DNA of 29,836 nt from CAZFVY01 sp964522665 (GCA_964522665.1 CAZFVY010000092.1:1-29836), one strand, 5' to 3'; positions 7,202 through 15,608 are shown, counted from the first letter of the stretch. Program-made: numbers and translations. The notes: generated by a model not told the origin, from the letters alone.

Positions 7202-9706
7202 CTAATCATGCCTGAGCGCGACCATCGGGTCCACCCGGGAGGCGCGACGGGCGGGCAGGTAGCCGGCGAACGCCGCGACGGCGAGCATGACGACGACTCC
7301 GCCGACGAGACAGAGCGGGTCGGTGGGGGCCAGTCCGTAGAGGAGCGACGAGATCAGTTGTTTGGCGGCGAGGATCGCCGGCACGCCCAGGGCGACGCCG
7401 AGGCCGGCGAGCAGCAGGGTTTCGCGCAGGATTAACCAGAGGACTCCCTGCGGCCGCGCGCCGAGGGCGATGCGGATGCCGATCTCGTTGGTGCGGCGAT
7501 TGACCGCGTAGGACATCAATCCGTAAATGCCGATACAGGCCAGGAACGCGGCCAACCCGCCGAAAAAGGCGCAAAGTTGCGCGATCATCCGCGGCGAGCT
7601 AAGCGAGCGGCCGACCTGGTCGCTGAGCGTCTGAGTGAAATTGACCGGAAGCGCGCGGTCGATTTCGGCGAAGGCGCGGCGCACGAGGGGAATCGTCGCG
7701 GCCGCGTCGGCGCGCGAGCGAACGATGAAATCGCCCAGAAAGCTCCGCCGTTGCGCGTGCGGATAGTAGGCGGCGGGTTGGGCGTCCTCGCCCACCTCTT
7801 GGTATTTCGCGTCTTTGACGATGCCGATCACTTCGATGCGGTTGGTGTCTTGCGGGCCGTCAAGCGTGAACTGGCGGCCGATTGGCGAGCCGTCGGGAAA
7901 AAAGCGTTTCGCCAGAGTTTCGTTGATCACCGCGACGGACGGCGAATGTTCCCCATCCTGCGGTCCGAATCCGCGGCCGTAGAGCAGGGGAATTCCCATC
8001 GCGGCGAAGAAACCGGGGCCGACGACGTTGTGGGAAACAATCGCATTTCCGTCGGACGGCGAGCTCGGCCGGCCCGGAACAAAAATCGGCGAAGTCCAGC
8101 CACCTTCGTTGAAAGTAAAGAGCGAAAAGCTCGCGGCGACGACGCCGGGCAGGGCGCCGACTTGCGCTTCGAGCCGCTGATAGAGAGCGACGAGCCGCGC
8201 ATCCTCCCGGTAGCCGGCCGACGAGGCATCGACTTTGAAGAGCAGCGCGCTTTGAGGGTTAAACCCAGTGTCCACCTTGGCCAATTTCACCAGGCTGCGC
8301 AGGAAAAGTCCGGCTCCGATCAAGAGAACCAAAGTGATGGCGACTTGAGAGACGACCAGTGATTTCGCGAGCCAGCCGCCGGACGAGCCAGCGGAGGGGC
8401 TTCGGCCGTCCTTAAGGGTGGCGGCAAGTTCAATTCGCGTGGCCCGCAAGGCCGGCGCGATGCCGAAGAGGATCGCGGTCACCAGTGAGACCCCAAGCGT
8501 GAAGAGGAGAACCCGCCCGTCGAGCGGCATTTCGAGCGGCGCACGCGGGTCGGCGCCGGTGAGTAAAACCAAGGCTCGCGCGCCCCAAGAGGCGCAGATC
8601 AGACCCAATGCCCCGCCTAGGCCGGCGAGCAGCAGGCTCTCGGTCAAGAGTTGCCGAATCAACCGGCGACGGTCTCCCCCGATGGCCAGCCGGACGGCCA
8701 TTTCGCGTTCACGCTGAGCGGCGCGAGCTAACAGTAGATTGGCGATATTGGCGCAGGCGATCAGTAAGACGAGACCGACGACCGCGGTGAGCACAAAAAG
8801 TGGTTTGGCCAGGGAGAAGCGAAGATGGGACAGCCCGACGCCGGCCGGGGTCAGATCAACGCGAGCTCGTTTCAAACCGTCCTGTTGCTCCTGGGTTGGT
8901 TGGGGGCCGGCGTACTCGCGCAGGATTTGGTTGAACCGGACGTTGACGCCGGTTTCGGCGCGCGCCTTGTCGATTCCGGGGCGGAGGCGGCCGATCAAGT
9001 AGAGCGATTCGAAAAAGCGATCCTCGAGGCCGTTCCATCCCGGGGAAACCTGGGCTTGCATGGCTAGTGGAATCCACAGGTCGGGGGCTTGGTCCGTCGC
9101 GGTGCCGAAGAAGGTTGGCGCCGCCACGCCGACGATCGTGTAAACCGTCGAACGAATCGTCACGGATCGGCCGACGATCCCGTGATCGGCGCCGAAGCGA
9201 CGGTTCCACCACGCGTAGCTGAGCACGGCGACGGGATGCGCGCCCGGCTTCTGGTCGTCCGCGTCGGTGAAGACGCGGCCCAGGCTTGGGCTAACGCCCA
9301 AGACGTCGAAATAGGTCCCGGACACGAGTTGCGCGCTGATTTTTTCGATTTCCTGGGCGCCATCGACTTGTCCATGGAGATCGCTCGGCAGACTTAGAAT
9401 GGCCGTAAGGCCCGAGAAGACGTCCGTTTGTTTCTGGAACTCGCGGTACATCGGGTAGGAGTAGAGTTCCCAACTGGAATTCGGGAAGCTGTCGGTCGAG
9501 CCGGCGGGGCGCCCGCGGCCGAAGGAGACGAGGCGTCCGGGTTGCGCCACGGGCAGCGAGCGCAGCAAGACGGCGTTGAGAACGCTAAAGATGGCGGTGT
9601 TGGCGCCGATGCCGAGCGCGAGTGAAAGCACGGCCACGGCGGTAAATCCGGGGTTCTTGGCCAACATCCGGCCGCCATAGCGAAGGTCTTGGATGAACTG
9701 TTGCAT
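7202..9706 (-). CDS. ADOP-type MacB/FtsX permease
   Basis: An 834-aa inner-membrane protein with two FtsX/MacB permease halves. A first transmembrane helix (FTAVAVLSLALGIGANTAIF, about 20-40) is followed by a large periplasmic MacB_PCD domain, membrane helices at about 290-420, a second periplasmic domain, and three C-terminal helices ending in the characteristic RVDPMVALRHD. The N-terminus QQFIQDLRYGGRMLAKNPGFT is the hallmark of the acidobacterial duplicated orphan permease (ADOP) family, common in Acidobacteria and Verrucomicrobia. The start chosen is the ATG of that segment; the 72 codons before it look non-coding. No ATPase partner is encoded nearby, which is usual for the family. The substrate is unknown; related MacB proteins are mechanotransmission exporters. 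Confidence 0.92.
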   Translation of the reverse strand: MQQFIQDLRYGGRMLAKNPGFTAVAVLSLALGIGANTAIFSVLNAVLLRSLPVAQPGRLVSFGRGRPAGSTDSFPNSSWELYSYPMYREFQKQTDVFSGLTAILSLPSDLHGQVDGAQEIEKISAQLVSGTYFDVLGVSPSLGRVFTDADDQKPGAHPVAVLSYAWWNRRFGADHGIVGRSVTIRSTVYTIVGVAAPTFFGTATDQAPDLWIPLAMQAQVSPGWNGLEDRFFESLYLIGRLRPGIDKARAETGVNVRFNQILREYAGPQPTQEQQDGLKRARVDLTPAGVGLSHLRFSLAKPLFVLTAVVGLVLLIACANIANLLLARAAQREREMAVRLAIGGDRRRLIRQLLTESLLLAGLGGALGLICASWGARALVLLTGADPRAPLEMPLDGRVLLFTLGVSLVTAILFGIAPALRATRIELAATLKDGRSPSAGSSGGWLAKSLVVSQVAITLVLLIGAGLFLRSLVKLAKVDTGFNPQSALLFKVDASSAGYREDARLVALYQRLEAQVGALPGVVAASFSLFTFNEGGWTSPIFVPGRPSSPSDGNAIVSHNVVGPGFFAAMGIPLLYGRGFGPQDGEHSPSVAVINETLAKRFFPDGSPIGRQFTLDGPQDTNRIEVIGIVKDAKYQEVGEDAQPAAYYPHAQRRSFLGDFIVRSRADAAATIPLVRRAFAEIDRALPVNFTQTLSDQVGRSLSSPRMIAQLCAFFGGLAAFLACIGIYGLMSYAVNRRTNEIGIRIALGARPQGVLWLILRETLLLAGLGVALGVPAILAAKQLISSLLYGLAPTDPLCLVGGVVVMLAVAAFAGYLPARRASRVDPMVALRHD

Positions 9707-9722
9707 AATAATGTTTCGGTGA

Positions 9723-9734
9723 GACCGCGCGGTC
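9723..9734. repeat. 12-bp perfect palindrome upstream of the ADOP permease
   Basis: GACCGCGCGGTC is self-complementary and lies 17 bp upstream of the permease ATG on the minus strand. It could be an operator for a dimeric regulator. In high-GC DNA a 12-mer of this kind can also arise by chance. Confidence 0.3.
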
Positions 9735-9904
9735 GCGTAGGTCCGCCGAGGGGGATTCGCAAGGATGATGCCAAGCGGCGCGTCCGGCGCCGTGGGCGGC
9801 AGGCGCAAGTCCCAAGTGAGGCGGCGCCAGAAGGTTATAGCGGCGGGTTTTTGAGTGGGGCGGGCGTGGCGGGGCGGCTGGCGCTCGGGTACCGATTCGT
9901 TTGC

Positions 9905-9931
9905 GGGACGCTGGTGTCCCAAGGCTGGGAC
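9905..9931. repeat. Alternating GGGAC/GTCCC palindromic element
   Basis: GGGAC (9905-9909), GTCCCA (9916-9921) and TGGGAC (9926-9931) can pair as two mutually exclusive hairpins: a 5-bp stem with a 6-nt loop, or a 6-bp stem with a 4-nt loop. The form resembles small intergenic REP-like elements. Only one copy is visible in the window, so repetition is not shown. Confidence 0.35.
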
Positions 9932-10031
9932 GAATGGGAGGGGATGTGGGTTCTATAGCTGTCGCAAAGTGCGTCGCCCGGCGTGGGTGGGATAATTGAC
10001 ACGGGGAGGGCGGGCCGGTACGGTACGGCGC

Positions 10032-10349
10032 ATGTCGTTCCGCGGGAAAAAGCTGGGCATTCTCTTCTCCACGGCGCCCGAGACGCCATCATTCCAACAT
10101 GGGTTGCGTTTGGCCGAGACGGCGGTTGGGGAAGGGGTCTTGGTGTACGTGTACTGTATTGATGACGGGGTTCGCGCCATCGGCGATCCGCGGTTGCAGG
10201 CGCTGCGGGCCGGCGGGTTGGTTTTGTACGCGTGCGCGTACGGCGCTCGCCAACGGCGCCTGCCGCTGACGGAGGAGGCGATATTCGCTGGGTTGGGGGT
10301 TTTGAGTGATGTCATCGCGGGGGTCGATCGGTTCGTGAGTTTTAACTGA
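10032..10349 (+). CDS. DsrE-like sulfurtransferase subunit
   Basis: A 105-aa protein of the DsrE/TusD type, small cytoplasmic proteins that carry or transfer persulfide sulfur on a conserved cysteine. It shows the DsrE-fold pattern: a first strand KLGILFSTAP, the helix FQHGLRLAETAV, a second strand VLVYVYCIDDGV (Cys42), and the ACAYGARQRRLPL segment with Cys68, placed like the active-site cysteine of DsrE/TusD. The start ATG (MSFRGKK) is preferred over an upstream non-ATG start that would add an Arg-rich tail. It is first in a row of three small same-strand genes ahead of mfd. The family is likely; the specific pathway (tRNA thiolation or sulfur oxidation) cannot be decided because no TusA, TusE or DsrC partner is visible. 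Confidence 0.68.
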   Translation: MSFRGKKLGILFSTAPETPSFQHGLRLAETAVGEGVLVYVYCIDDGVRAIGDPRLQALRAGGLVLYACAYGARQRRLPLTEEAIFAGLGVLSDVIAGVDRFVSFN

Positions 10350-10385
10350 ACGGGCGGAAAAAGGCATTTTGCGAACGGTCGAGCA

Positions 10386-10754
10386 ATGTCACTTCCAGTC
10401 ACTAGCGTTCCGAGTCTGTTGATCGTGGTTACCGCCGATCCGCGCCAAAGTCCGCGGACGGCGGAGGCGGTCCGGATCGCCGCGGGATTGGCGGCGGGGG
10501 GGCGGGTCGAAGTGACGTTGTACTTGCGCGGCCCGGCAATGCTCGCGTTGTCGGAAGGACCGGCAGATTTAATGGACGAGGACGGTTTTCGGCAATACTT
10601 GCCGATCTTGGGCGAGTTGGGGCGGCCGATCCTGGTCGAGGCCGGCGCCGCCGAGTTGACGTCGGTGCGGGGCGCAAGTTATCGGTTCGAGGAAATCTCC
10701 GACCAACGGCTCGCCGAGATGGCGGCGGTCGGCGATTACGTGCTCCGCTTTTGA
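10386..10754 (+). CDS. DsrF/TusC-like protein
   Basis: A 122-aa protein with the DsrE/F fold pattern: first strand LLIVVTADPRQSP, the helix TAEAVRIAAGLAAGG, second strand VEVTLYLRGPAML, then a third strand near SYRFEEIS. It contains no cysteine, like the structural DsrF/TusC subunits and unlike DsrE. It follows the DsrE-like gene by 36 bp and precedes the next small gene by 3 bp, so the three are probably translated from one message. I infer the DsrF role from fold pattern, absence of cysteine and gene order; I am not certain at sequence level. Confidence 0.58.
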   Translation: MSLPVTSVPSLLIVVTADPRQSPRTAEAVRIAAGLAAGGRVEVTLYLRGPAMLALSEGPADLMDEDGFRQYLPILGELGRPILVEAGAAELTSVRGASYRFEEISDQRLAEMAAVGDYVLRF

Positions 10755-10757
10755 TTC

Positions 10758-10937
10758 ATGCGCGCGATACTGCATATTATCGTAACGCCGGGTGACGCCT
10801 TGCCGGAAGAGTTGATCGCGCGGCAGTCTGAGACGCCGGGCCAACGGGTGACGGTCGTCGATCTAACGTCGGGCGAAGGGGATTACCGCGAAGCGCTCGG
10901 CGCGATCTTCGAGGCGGATTCGGTCGCGGTTTGGTGA
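10758..10937 (+). CDS. Small DsrH/TusB-like protein (59 aa)
   Basis: A 59-aa frame starting MRAILHIIVTPGD and ending ADSVAVW, beginning 3 bp after the DsrF-like gene. The start LHIIVTPGDALPEELI and the strand QRVTVVDLTSG recall the first half of DsrH/TusB (usually about 95 aa), which begins MLH and has a similar first strand and helix. The family's usual cysteine is not visible. Gene order DsrE-DsrF-DsrH is as in dsrEFH/tusDCB. Codon use agrees with the neighbours. It could be a shortened DsrH or an unrelated small protein; tight spacing supports it being a real gene. Confidence 0.5.
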   Translation: MRAILHIIVTPGDALPEELIARQSETPGQRVTVVDLTSGEGDYREALGAIFEADSVAVW

Positions 10938-10998
10938 CACGTCGCGCGCTTGACCGGCGAGCGGGCGGCGTGCGAGGTTGGCGTTGCTGGTGGCAAAC

Positions 10999-13900
10999 AT
11001 GGATGGTCACAGCGCTCGTTTGGCGGCGGTTGAGGCGGACTCCTTGACGACCGCGTTGCGAACTCCCGCCGCGCAGGCCCTGCTGCGGCGCTTGGAGCAG
11101 GGAGGCGTCGTGTCCTGTGGCGGCGTGCCCAGCTCCGCCCAACCGTTCTTGGCGGCGATTCTCCGTCGCGCGTTCCCGCGCCGGACCATTGTCGTGGTCA
11201 CCAACAACCTCAAGGCTCAGGAAAGCTTTCAGCAAGACTTGGAGACGTGGACTTCTGGCTCCGGAATTCCCGCGGGAGCCGAAAAGCCGTCTCCGCCCGG
11301 CGCCGGTTCGCCGGTCGAGCCAGCGGCGCGACCAGACGCGTCGCTCTTTTATCCGGCTTGGGAAATCTTGCCGCACGAGGCCAAACTGCCGCACGCCGAC
11401 GTCATCAGCGAGCGCCTGGAGGCGCTCATCGCCCTGGCGGCGCTTGGGGCGTCGGAGCGTTCGCCCGCCCCGTTGGTGGTTACCACAGTCGCCGCGCTGA
11501 TGCAGCGGACCTTCAAGCCGGAAGTTTTACGCGAACGCACGCGGGTGGTCCGTCGGGGCGATAGCATTGACCCACTCGATCTCGTCGAGTGGCTGGAGGC
11601 CCAATGCTACGAGCCGGAAGCGCAGGTGACGCAAAAAGGGGAAATGAGCCTGCGCGGCGGCATCATCGACCTTTATCCATTGACCAGCCCGTGGCCGGTG
11701 CGGTTGGAGTTTTTCGGCAATGAATTGGAGTCGCTACGGTATTTCGATCCCGGAGCGCAAACCTCCCTCGAGCAGATTGATCATCTTGTCATACCACCTG
11801 CCGGCGAATTGGGGATACTCCAGCGCCTGGTTCGTGACGGGGAGGCGGAAGCTGTTCGGCGCAAGTTCGGCGGCCTGTGGGACTATCTGCCGCCGCAAAC
11901 GATCTTCTTGCTTTGTGAGCCGGAGCAATTGGACGAGGCGGCCGAGCATTACCGGCAGCAGATTCCGGAGAACGACCCCTTTTTTATCGGGTGGGAGGAG
12001 TGGCGGGAGTGTTTTCGCGCCCCGGAAATCTCGACGCTGGAAGTGACGGAACCCGAATCAACCGAGGAAGCGCCCGACCAGGAGGCCGAGGCGGAGGCAT
12101 TGGAGCCAGTGGGGGAAACGGGCGCGGCGGCTGATTTGACCACCGAAGGTAGGCCGGACGAGATCGCGCTGGGTTTTTCGAGTTTGGAATCACATCGGCC
12201 ATTGGGGGAGCGGGCGCCGGACCCGCAGATCGCCGAGGCGCAACGCCGGGAGTTTTTCGCGCAATTGCACCGCTGGCTGCGCCAAGGGTATCAAGTGCGG
12301 GTTTTTTGCAACAACGACGGCGAGAGCCAGCGGTTCCGGGAAATCTGGCGCGAATATGGTTTCGACCCCGCGCCCGGAGAGTCCGGTGACGAGGCGTCGG
12401 CGCCGCCTTCCGGGCAACCGTTGACGCAAAAAATTCACGTTGATTTAGGCGCGCTGGCGCGCGGGTTCGTGTGGGATCAGGCCAAGCTGGTCGTAGTTAG
12501 TGACGCCGAAATCTTTGGGCGTTACAAAATCCAGCGGCCGCGACGGCTGAAATCGCCGCGGGCGGCCGCGATCAAGTCGGCGTTGGCGGTCAATTTCACC
12601 GAGTTGACGGAAGGCGACTACGTCGTGCATCTCCAGCACGGCATCGGCCGGTATGCCGGTTTGAAGAACTTGCCGGTGGCCGCGGGGACGCGGGGCGTCG
12701 AAACCTCACGGGCAGGCGGTGCCGCGCCGATCACGGTCGGGCAGGAGTGCCTGGTGATCGAATACGCGCCGTCGGAGCCCGGAGCGGCCACGCCCAAGCT
12801 TTATGTGCCGGTGACCGAGGCGCATCTGGTGGGCAAGTATGTCGGGGCGGGCAAGGCGCATCCGCCGTTGAACACCCTGGGCGGTACGCGCTGGGCCAAA
12901 GCCAAGGCGCAGGCGGAGCGCGCCGTGCACGACCTCGCGGCGGATTTTCTGGCGATCCAGGCGGCGAGGGAATCGCAGCCGGGCCATGCGTTTGGCCCCG
13001 ATACGCCGTGGCAGCGGGAGTTCGAGAGCGCGTTTATTTACGAGGAGACGCCGGATCAGGCGCGCGCGATCACGGCCAGCAAGGGCGACATGGAACAGGC
13101 GCGGCCGATGGATCGATTGATTTGCGGCGACGTCGGGTTCGGCAAGACCGAAGTGGCGATTCGGACGGCGTTCAAGGCGGTGATGGGGGGCAAGCAGGTG
13201 GCGGTGCTGGTGCCGACGACCGTCCTGGCGCAGCAACATTTCAACACGTTCCGCGAACGGATGGCGGATTACCCGGTGCGAGTGGAGCTGTTGTCGCGTT
13301 TTCGTTCAAAAAAAGAACTGGCGGTGGTGATTCAGGACTTGGCGGCAGGCGCGGTCGATATCGTGGTTGGCACCCACCGGTTGGTGCAGCCGGACATCGC
13401 GTTCAAGGATTTAGGCTTGGTCGTAATTGATGAGGAACAACGGTTTGGCGTGTTGCACAAGGAGAAGTTCAAGCAATTGCGGCGGCTGGTCGATGTGCTG
13501 ACGTTGAGCGCGACGCCGATTCCGCGGACGCTTTACCTGGCGCTAACGGGCGCGCGGGACATGAGCACCATCGAGACGCCACCGCAGGACCGGTTGCCGG
13601 TGGAGACGGTGGTCTCGCCGTACGACGAGCGGCTGATCCGCACGGCGATTCAGCGCGAGTTGAACCGGCAGGGGCAGGTCTTTTTTCTGCACAATCGGGT
13701 CGAGACAATCGGCGTCATGCAGCAACGCCTGCAAGCGCTCGTGCCTGAGGCCCGAATCGTGGCCGGCCACGGACAGATGCCGAGCGACGAATTGGAGAAG
13801 GTGATGACCACGTTCATCAACGGCGAGGCGGACGTGCTCCTTTCCACGACGATCATCGAAAGCGGCCTCGATATTCCCAACGCGAACACGATCATCATCG

Positions 13901-14658
13901 ACCGGGCGGACCGGTTTGGCCTGAGCGATCTTTACCAATTGCGCGGGCGCGTCGGACGTTACAAACATCAGGCTTTCGCCTACTTGCTGCTGCCACGCCA
14001 CGCCGGATTGCTGAGCGACGCACGGAAGCGCATTCAGGCCATCAAGCAATACTCGACGCTTGGGAGTGGATTCAAGATCGCGATGCGCGATCTGGAGATT
14101 CGCGGCGCCGGCAACCTGCTCGGGGCGGAACAAAGCGGCCACATTACCGCCGTTGGGTTTGAGCTTTATTGCCAGTTGCTCAAACAGAGCGTCGCGGCGC
14201 TCAAGGGTGAAGTGGTGAAACCGCGGGTTGAGGTCCAGGTCCGCCTCGATTTTCTCGAGTTGAACGTCAACGTGGAACGCGCTGGCAAATCCGAAAGCGG
14301 GATCGCGAAAAGCAGCGCGTGCATCCCGTTGAATTACGTGCCGGGCGCCCAACACCGCGTGGACATCTATCGCAAGCTGGCTCAGGCCACCGACAAACCG
14401 TCGCTGGATGGATTACGCGCGGAATTGCGCGATCGTTTTGGCCCATTGCCGCCGTCGGTGGAGTTGCTCTGCGATGTGGCCGAACTGAAAATCCTCGCCG
14501 CCAAGCACGCGATCACGATCATCGAGACCAAGGAAGACAAGCTGATGCTCACGCGGCACGATGACTTCATTACCTTGGGAGGCAAATTCCCGCGGCTGAC
14601 CAAGCCGGCCGCGAAAGGCCGGGTGAAGGAGATTAAAAAGCTGCTGCTAGCGCTGTAA
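10999..14658 (+). CDS. mfd: Transcription-repair coupling factor Mfd
   Basis: A 1219-aa ATP-dependent translocase that removes stalled RNA polymerase from DNA lesions and recruits UvrA. Order of domains: N-terminal UvrB-like region (about 30-330) with LRGGIIDLYP; RNA-polymerase-interacting CarD-like domain near 530-625 (DYVVHLQHGIGRYAGL); superfamily 2 helicase with Walker A GDVGFGKTE near 711, DEEQRFG near 812 and SATPIPRTL; helicase C domain with the IIIDRADRFGLSDLYQLRGR motif; and the C-terminal TRCF domain. It is longer than E. coli Mfd because of an acidic Glu/Ala-rich insert at about 345-390. The ATG at 10999 is preceded by GGTGG; a TTG 21 bp upstream is an alternative start. It follows the Dsr-like genes by about 60 bp. 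Confidence 0.96.
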   Translation: MDGHSARLAAVEADSLTTALRTPAAQALLRRLEQGGVVSCGGVPSSAQPFLAAILRRAFPRRTIVVVTNNLKAQESFQQDLETWTSGSGIPAGAEKPSPPGAGSPVEPAARPDASLFYPAWEILPHEAKLPHADVISERLEALIALAALGASERSPAPLVVTTVAALMQRTFKPEVLRERTRVVRRGDSIDPLDLVEWLEAQCYEPEAQVTQKGEMSLRGGIIDLYPLTSPWPVRLEFFGNELESLRYFDPGAQTSLEQIDHLVIPPAGELGILQRLVRDGEAEAVRRKFGGLWDYLPPQTIFLLCEPEQLDEAAEHYRQQIPENDPFFIGWEEWRECFRAPEISTLEVTEPESTEEAPDQEAEAEALEPVGETGAAADLTTEGRPDEIALGFSSLESHRPLGERAPDPQIAEAQRREFFAQLHRWLRQGYQVRVFCNNDGESQRFREIWREYGFDPAPGESGDEASAPPSGQPLTQKIHVDLGALARGFVWDQAKLVVVSDAEIFGRYKIQRPRRLKSPRAAAIKSALAVNFTELTEGDYVVHLQHGIGRYAGLKNLPVAAGTRGVETSRAGGAAPITVGQECLVIEYAPSEPGAATPKLYVPVTEAHLVGKYVGAGKAHPPLNTLGGTRWAKAKAQAERAVHDLAADFLAIQAARESQPGHAFGPDTPWQREFESAFIYEETPDQARAITASKGDMEQARPMDRLICGDVGFGKTEVAIRTAFKAVMGGKQVAVLVPTTVLAQQHFNTFRERMADYPVRVELLSRFRSKKELAVVIQDLAAGAVDIVVGTHRLVQPDIAFKDLGLVVIDEEQRFGVLHKEKFKQLRRLVDVLTLSATPIPRTLYLALTGARDMSTIETPPQDRLPVETVVSPYDERLIRTAIQRELNRQGQVFFLHNRVETIGVMQQRLQALVPEARIVAGHGQMPSDELEKVMTTFINGEADVLLSTTIIESGLDIPNANTIIIDRADRFGLSDLYQLRGRVGRYKHQAFAYLLLPRHAGLLSDARKRIQAIKQYSTLGSGFKIAMRDLEIRGAGNLLGAEQSGHITAVGFELYCQLLKQSVAALKGEVVKPRVEVQVRLDFLELNVNVERAGKSESGIAKSSACIPLNYVPGAQHRVDIYRKLAQATDKPSLDGLRAELRDRFGPLPPSVELLCDVAELKILAAKHAITIIETKEDKLMLTRHDDFITLGGKFPRLTKPAAKGRVKEIKKLLLAL

Positions 14659-14770
14659 CAATCTCCGGCTCAATCGCTTGAGTGCAAGCGTCAGGCTAGG
14701 CTCACCTAACGTGCTCCAGACGGCGTCGGGATTGACGGGGCCAGTCGTAAAGGATATGGTAATTCTTGGA

Positions 14771-15094
14771 ATGGCGACAGCGAACATGGACCCCAAGGCG
14801 CTTGCTGGGTTGGTGCAACCGAAAAAACTAAAGGCCCGCGGCTTTCCCGCCCCGACGCAGGTTTTACTTACTTTTGGGACGGACCACACCGGCGAGGACG
14901 CTTACCGTGTTTATCTGGTCTTTCCCGATGACACGCCGGACGACGCGCTATCGTGGACCCGAATGAAGCCGATGGTTCGGTGGGTTCAGAGTAAGATTTG
15001 GGAGGCCGACGGCGAGAGGCACTGGCCCTACGTGCGTGTCAAACGAAAGTCTGAGTTATCGGGAGAGTGGTCGGATGTCGAGTCTGAGTCTTGA
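14771..15094 (+). CDS. Unknown small protein paired with a HEPN-like gene
   Basis: A protein of about 107 aa that I cannot place in a named family. A central part, VLLTFGTDHTGEDAYRVYLV followed by FPDDTPDD, looks like two beta strands; the C-terminal part has an amphipathic helix (MKPMVRWVQSKIW) and ends acidic. It does not carry the GSxxxG...DxD pattern of MNT nucleotidyltransferases. The start is uncertain: ATGs at 14756, 14771 and 14786 and a TTG at 14678 are all in frame and none has a good Shine-Dalgarno sequence. Its last 20 bp overlap the HEPN-like gene, so the two are translationally linked. I recall similar small proteins before HEPN proteins of this type, which supports a functional pair. 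Confidence 0.55.
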   Translation: MATANMDPKALAGLVQPKKLKARGFPAPTQVLLTFGTDHTGEDAYRVYLVFPDDTPDDALSWTRMKPMVRWVQSKIWEADGERHWPYVRVKRKSELSGEWSDVESES

Positions 15095-15608
15095 TCTGTT
15101 GGGGCAAGCGAGAATGCTTGCTCGCAGGGAGCCGCGCCGACCAAAGGAGGCGAGCCTGCGCCGTTCGATCTCGGCCTCTTATTACTCCCTGTTTCACTAC
15201 TTGATCGCGGCCTGTACCCGACTGACGGTTGGAGCGGCGCATGGTCGGGGCCACCTGCGGGAATTTGCGGGGCGTACGTTCGTTCACGGGAAAATGAAGG
15301 CAGTGTGTGAGGAGTTCGCCAAAACGATGCCGAAGAGCGAGTTGCTCAAGCCTTTCTGGCCGAGGCTCGCCGTCGCGCGGAATCAGGACATCCAAACCAT
15401 CGCGAGGAATTTCATCGAACTGCAGGAACGACGACACGCGGCGGACTACGACCTCGCCTGGCGGCCGACGAGGTCCGACGCGAATGCGGCGGCCGATCAA
15501 GCCAAAGAAGCGATCGACGCGTGGAACCGGCTTAAGAGCCAAGATATGGAGCTTTCTCTGCTGTTCGCACTTTCATTGATGCTCTGGCCAGGATTAAGCG
15601 GACGCTGA
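15075..15608 (+). CDS. HEPN-like domain protein
   Basis: A 177-aa, mostly helical protein. The N-terminal DLLGQARMLARREPRRPKEA followed by SLRRSISASYYSLFHYLI is the characteristic first helices of HEPN-type proteins, and FIELQERRHAADYDLAW near 113-129 followed by a long helix completes the fold. HEPN proteins are often RNases in toxin-antitoxin or abortive infection systems. The canonical RX4-6H catalytic motif is not visible, so RNase activity is not established. The ATG start has GGGAGAG about 8 bp upstream and overlaps the previous gene by 20 bp. It is followed by a short gap and the convergent serine acetyltransferase gene. The fold assignment rests on motif memory; the function is open. 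Confidence 0.6.
   Translation: MSSLSLDLLGQARMLARREPRRPKEASLRRSISASYYSLFHYLIAACTRLTVGAAHGRGHLREFAGRTFVHGKMKAVCEEFAKTMPKSELLKPFWPRLAVARNQDIQTIARNFIELQERRHAADYDLAWRPTRSDANAAADQAKEAIDAWNRLKSQDMELSLLFALSLMLWPGLSGR

Larger units (their letters stand above)
9707..10031. other. Intergenic region between the divergent ADOP permease and DsrE-like genes
   Basis: About 325 bp with no convincing gene; short frames on both strands lack a start with a ribosome site and resemble no family. It holds a 12-bp perfect palindrome (9723-9734) just before the permease start, a cluster of GGGAC/GTCCC arms (9905-9931), and a TTGACA at 9996-10001. The TTGACA has only a poor -10 match (TACGGT, 10019-10024), so I do not call it a promoter. 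Confidence 0.6.

Noticed and set aside
9689..9958. Short plus-strand frame in the gap upstream of the ADOP permease
   Set aside because: Its start lies inside the permease gene, it has no ribosome site, and its composition is Gly/Arg-rich without domain features.
9996..10024. TTGACA with TACGGT as a promoter for the DsrE-like gene
   Set aside because: The -10 element matches poorly and leaves only about 8 nt to the start codon.
14675..14690. Hairpin CGCTTG-AGTG-CAAGCG after mfd as an intrinsic terminator
   Set aside because: The stem is only 6 bp and is not followed by a T-run.
14678..15094. Longer version of the small protein before the HEPN-like gene, starting at TTG 14678
   Set aside because: No ribosome site at the TTG; the first residues are low-similarity sequence and lie over a short hairpin after mfd.
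14771..15094. MNT nucleotidyltransferase antitoxin as partner of the HEPN-like protein
   Set aside because: The GSxxxG and DxD-type residues of MNT proteins are absent.
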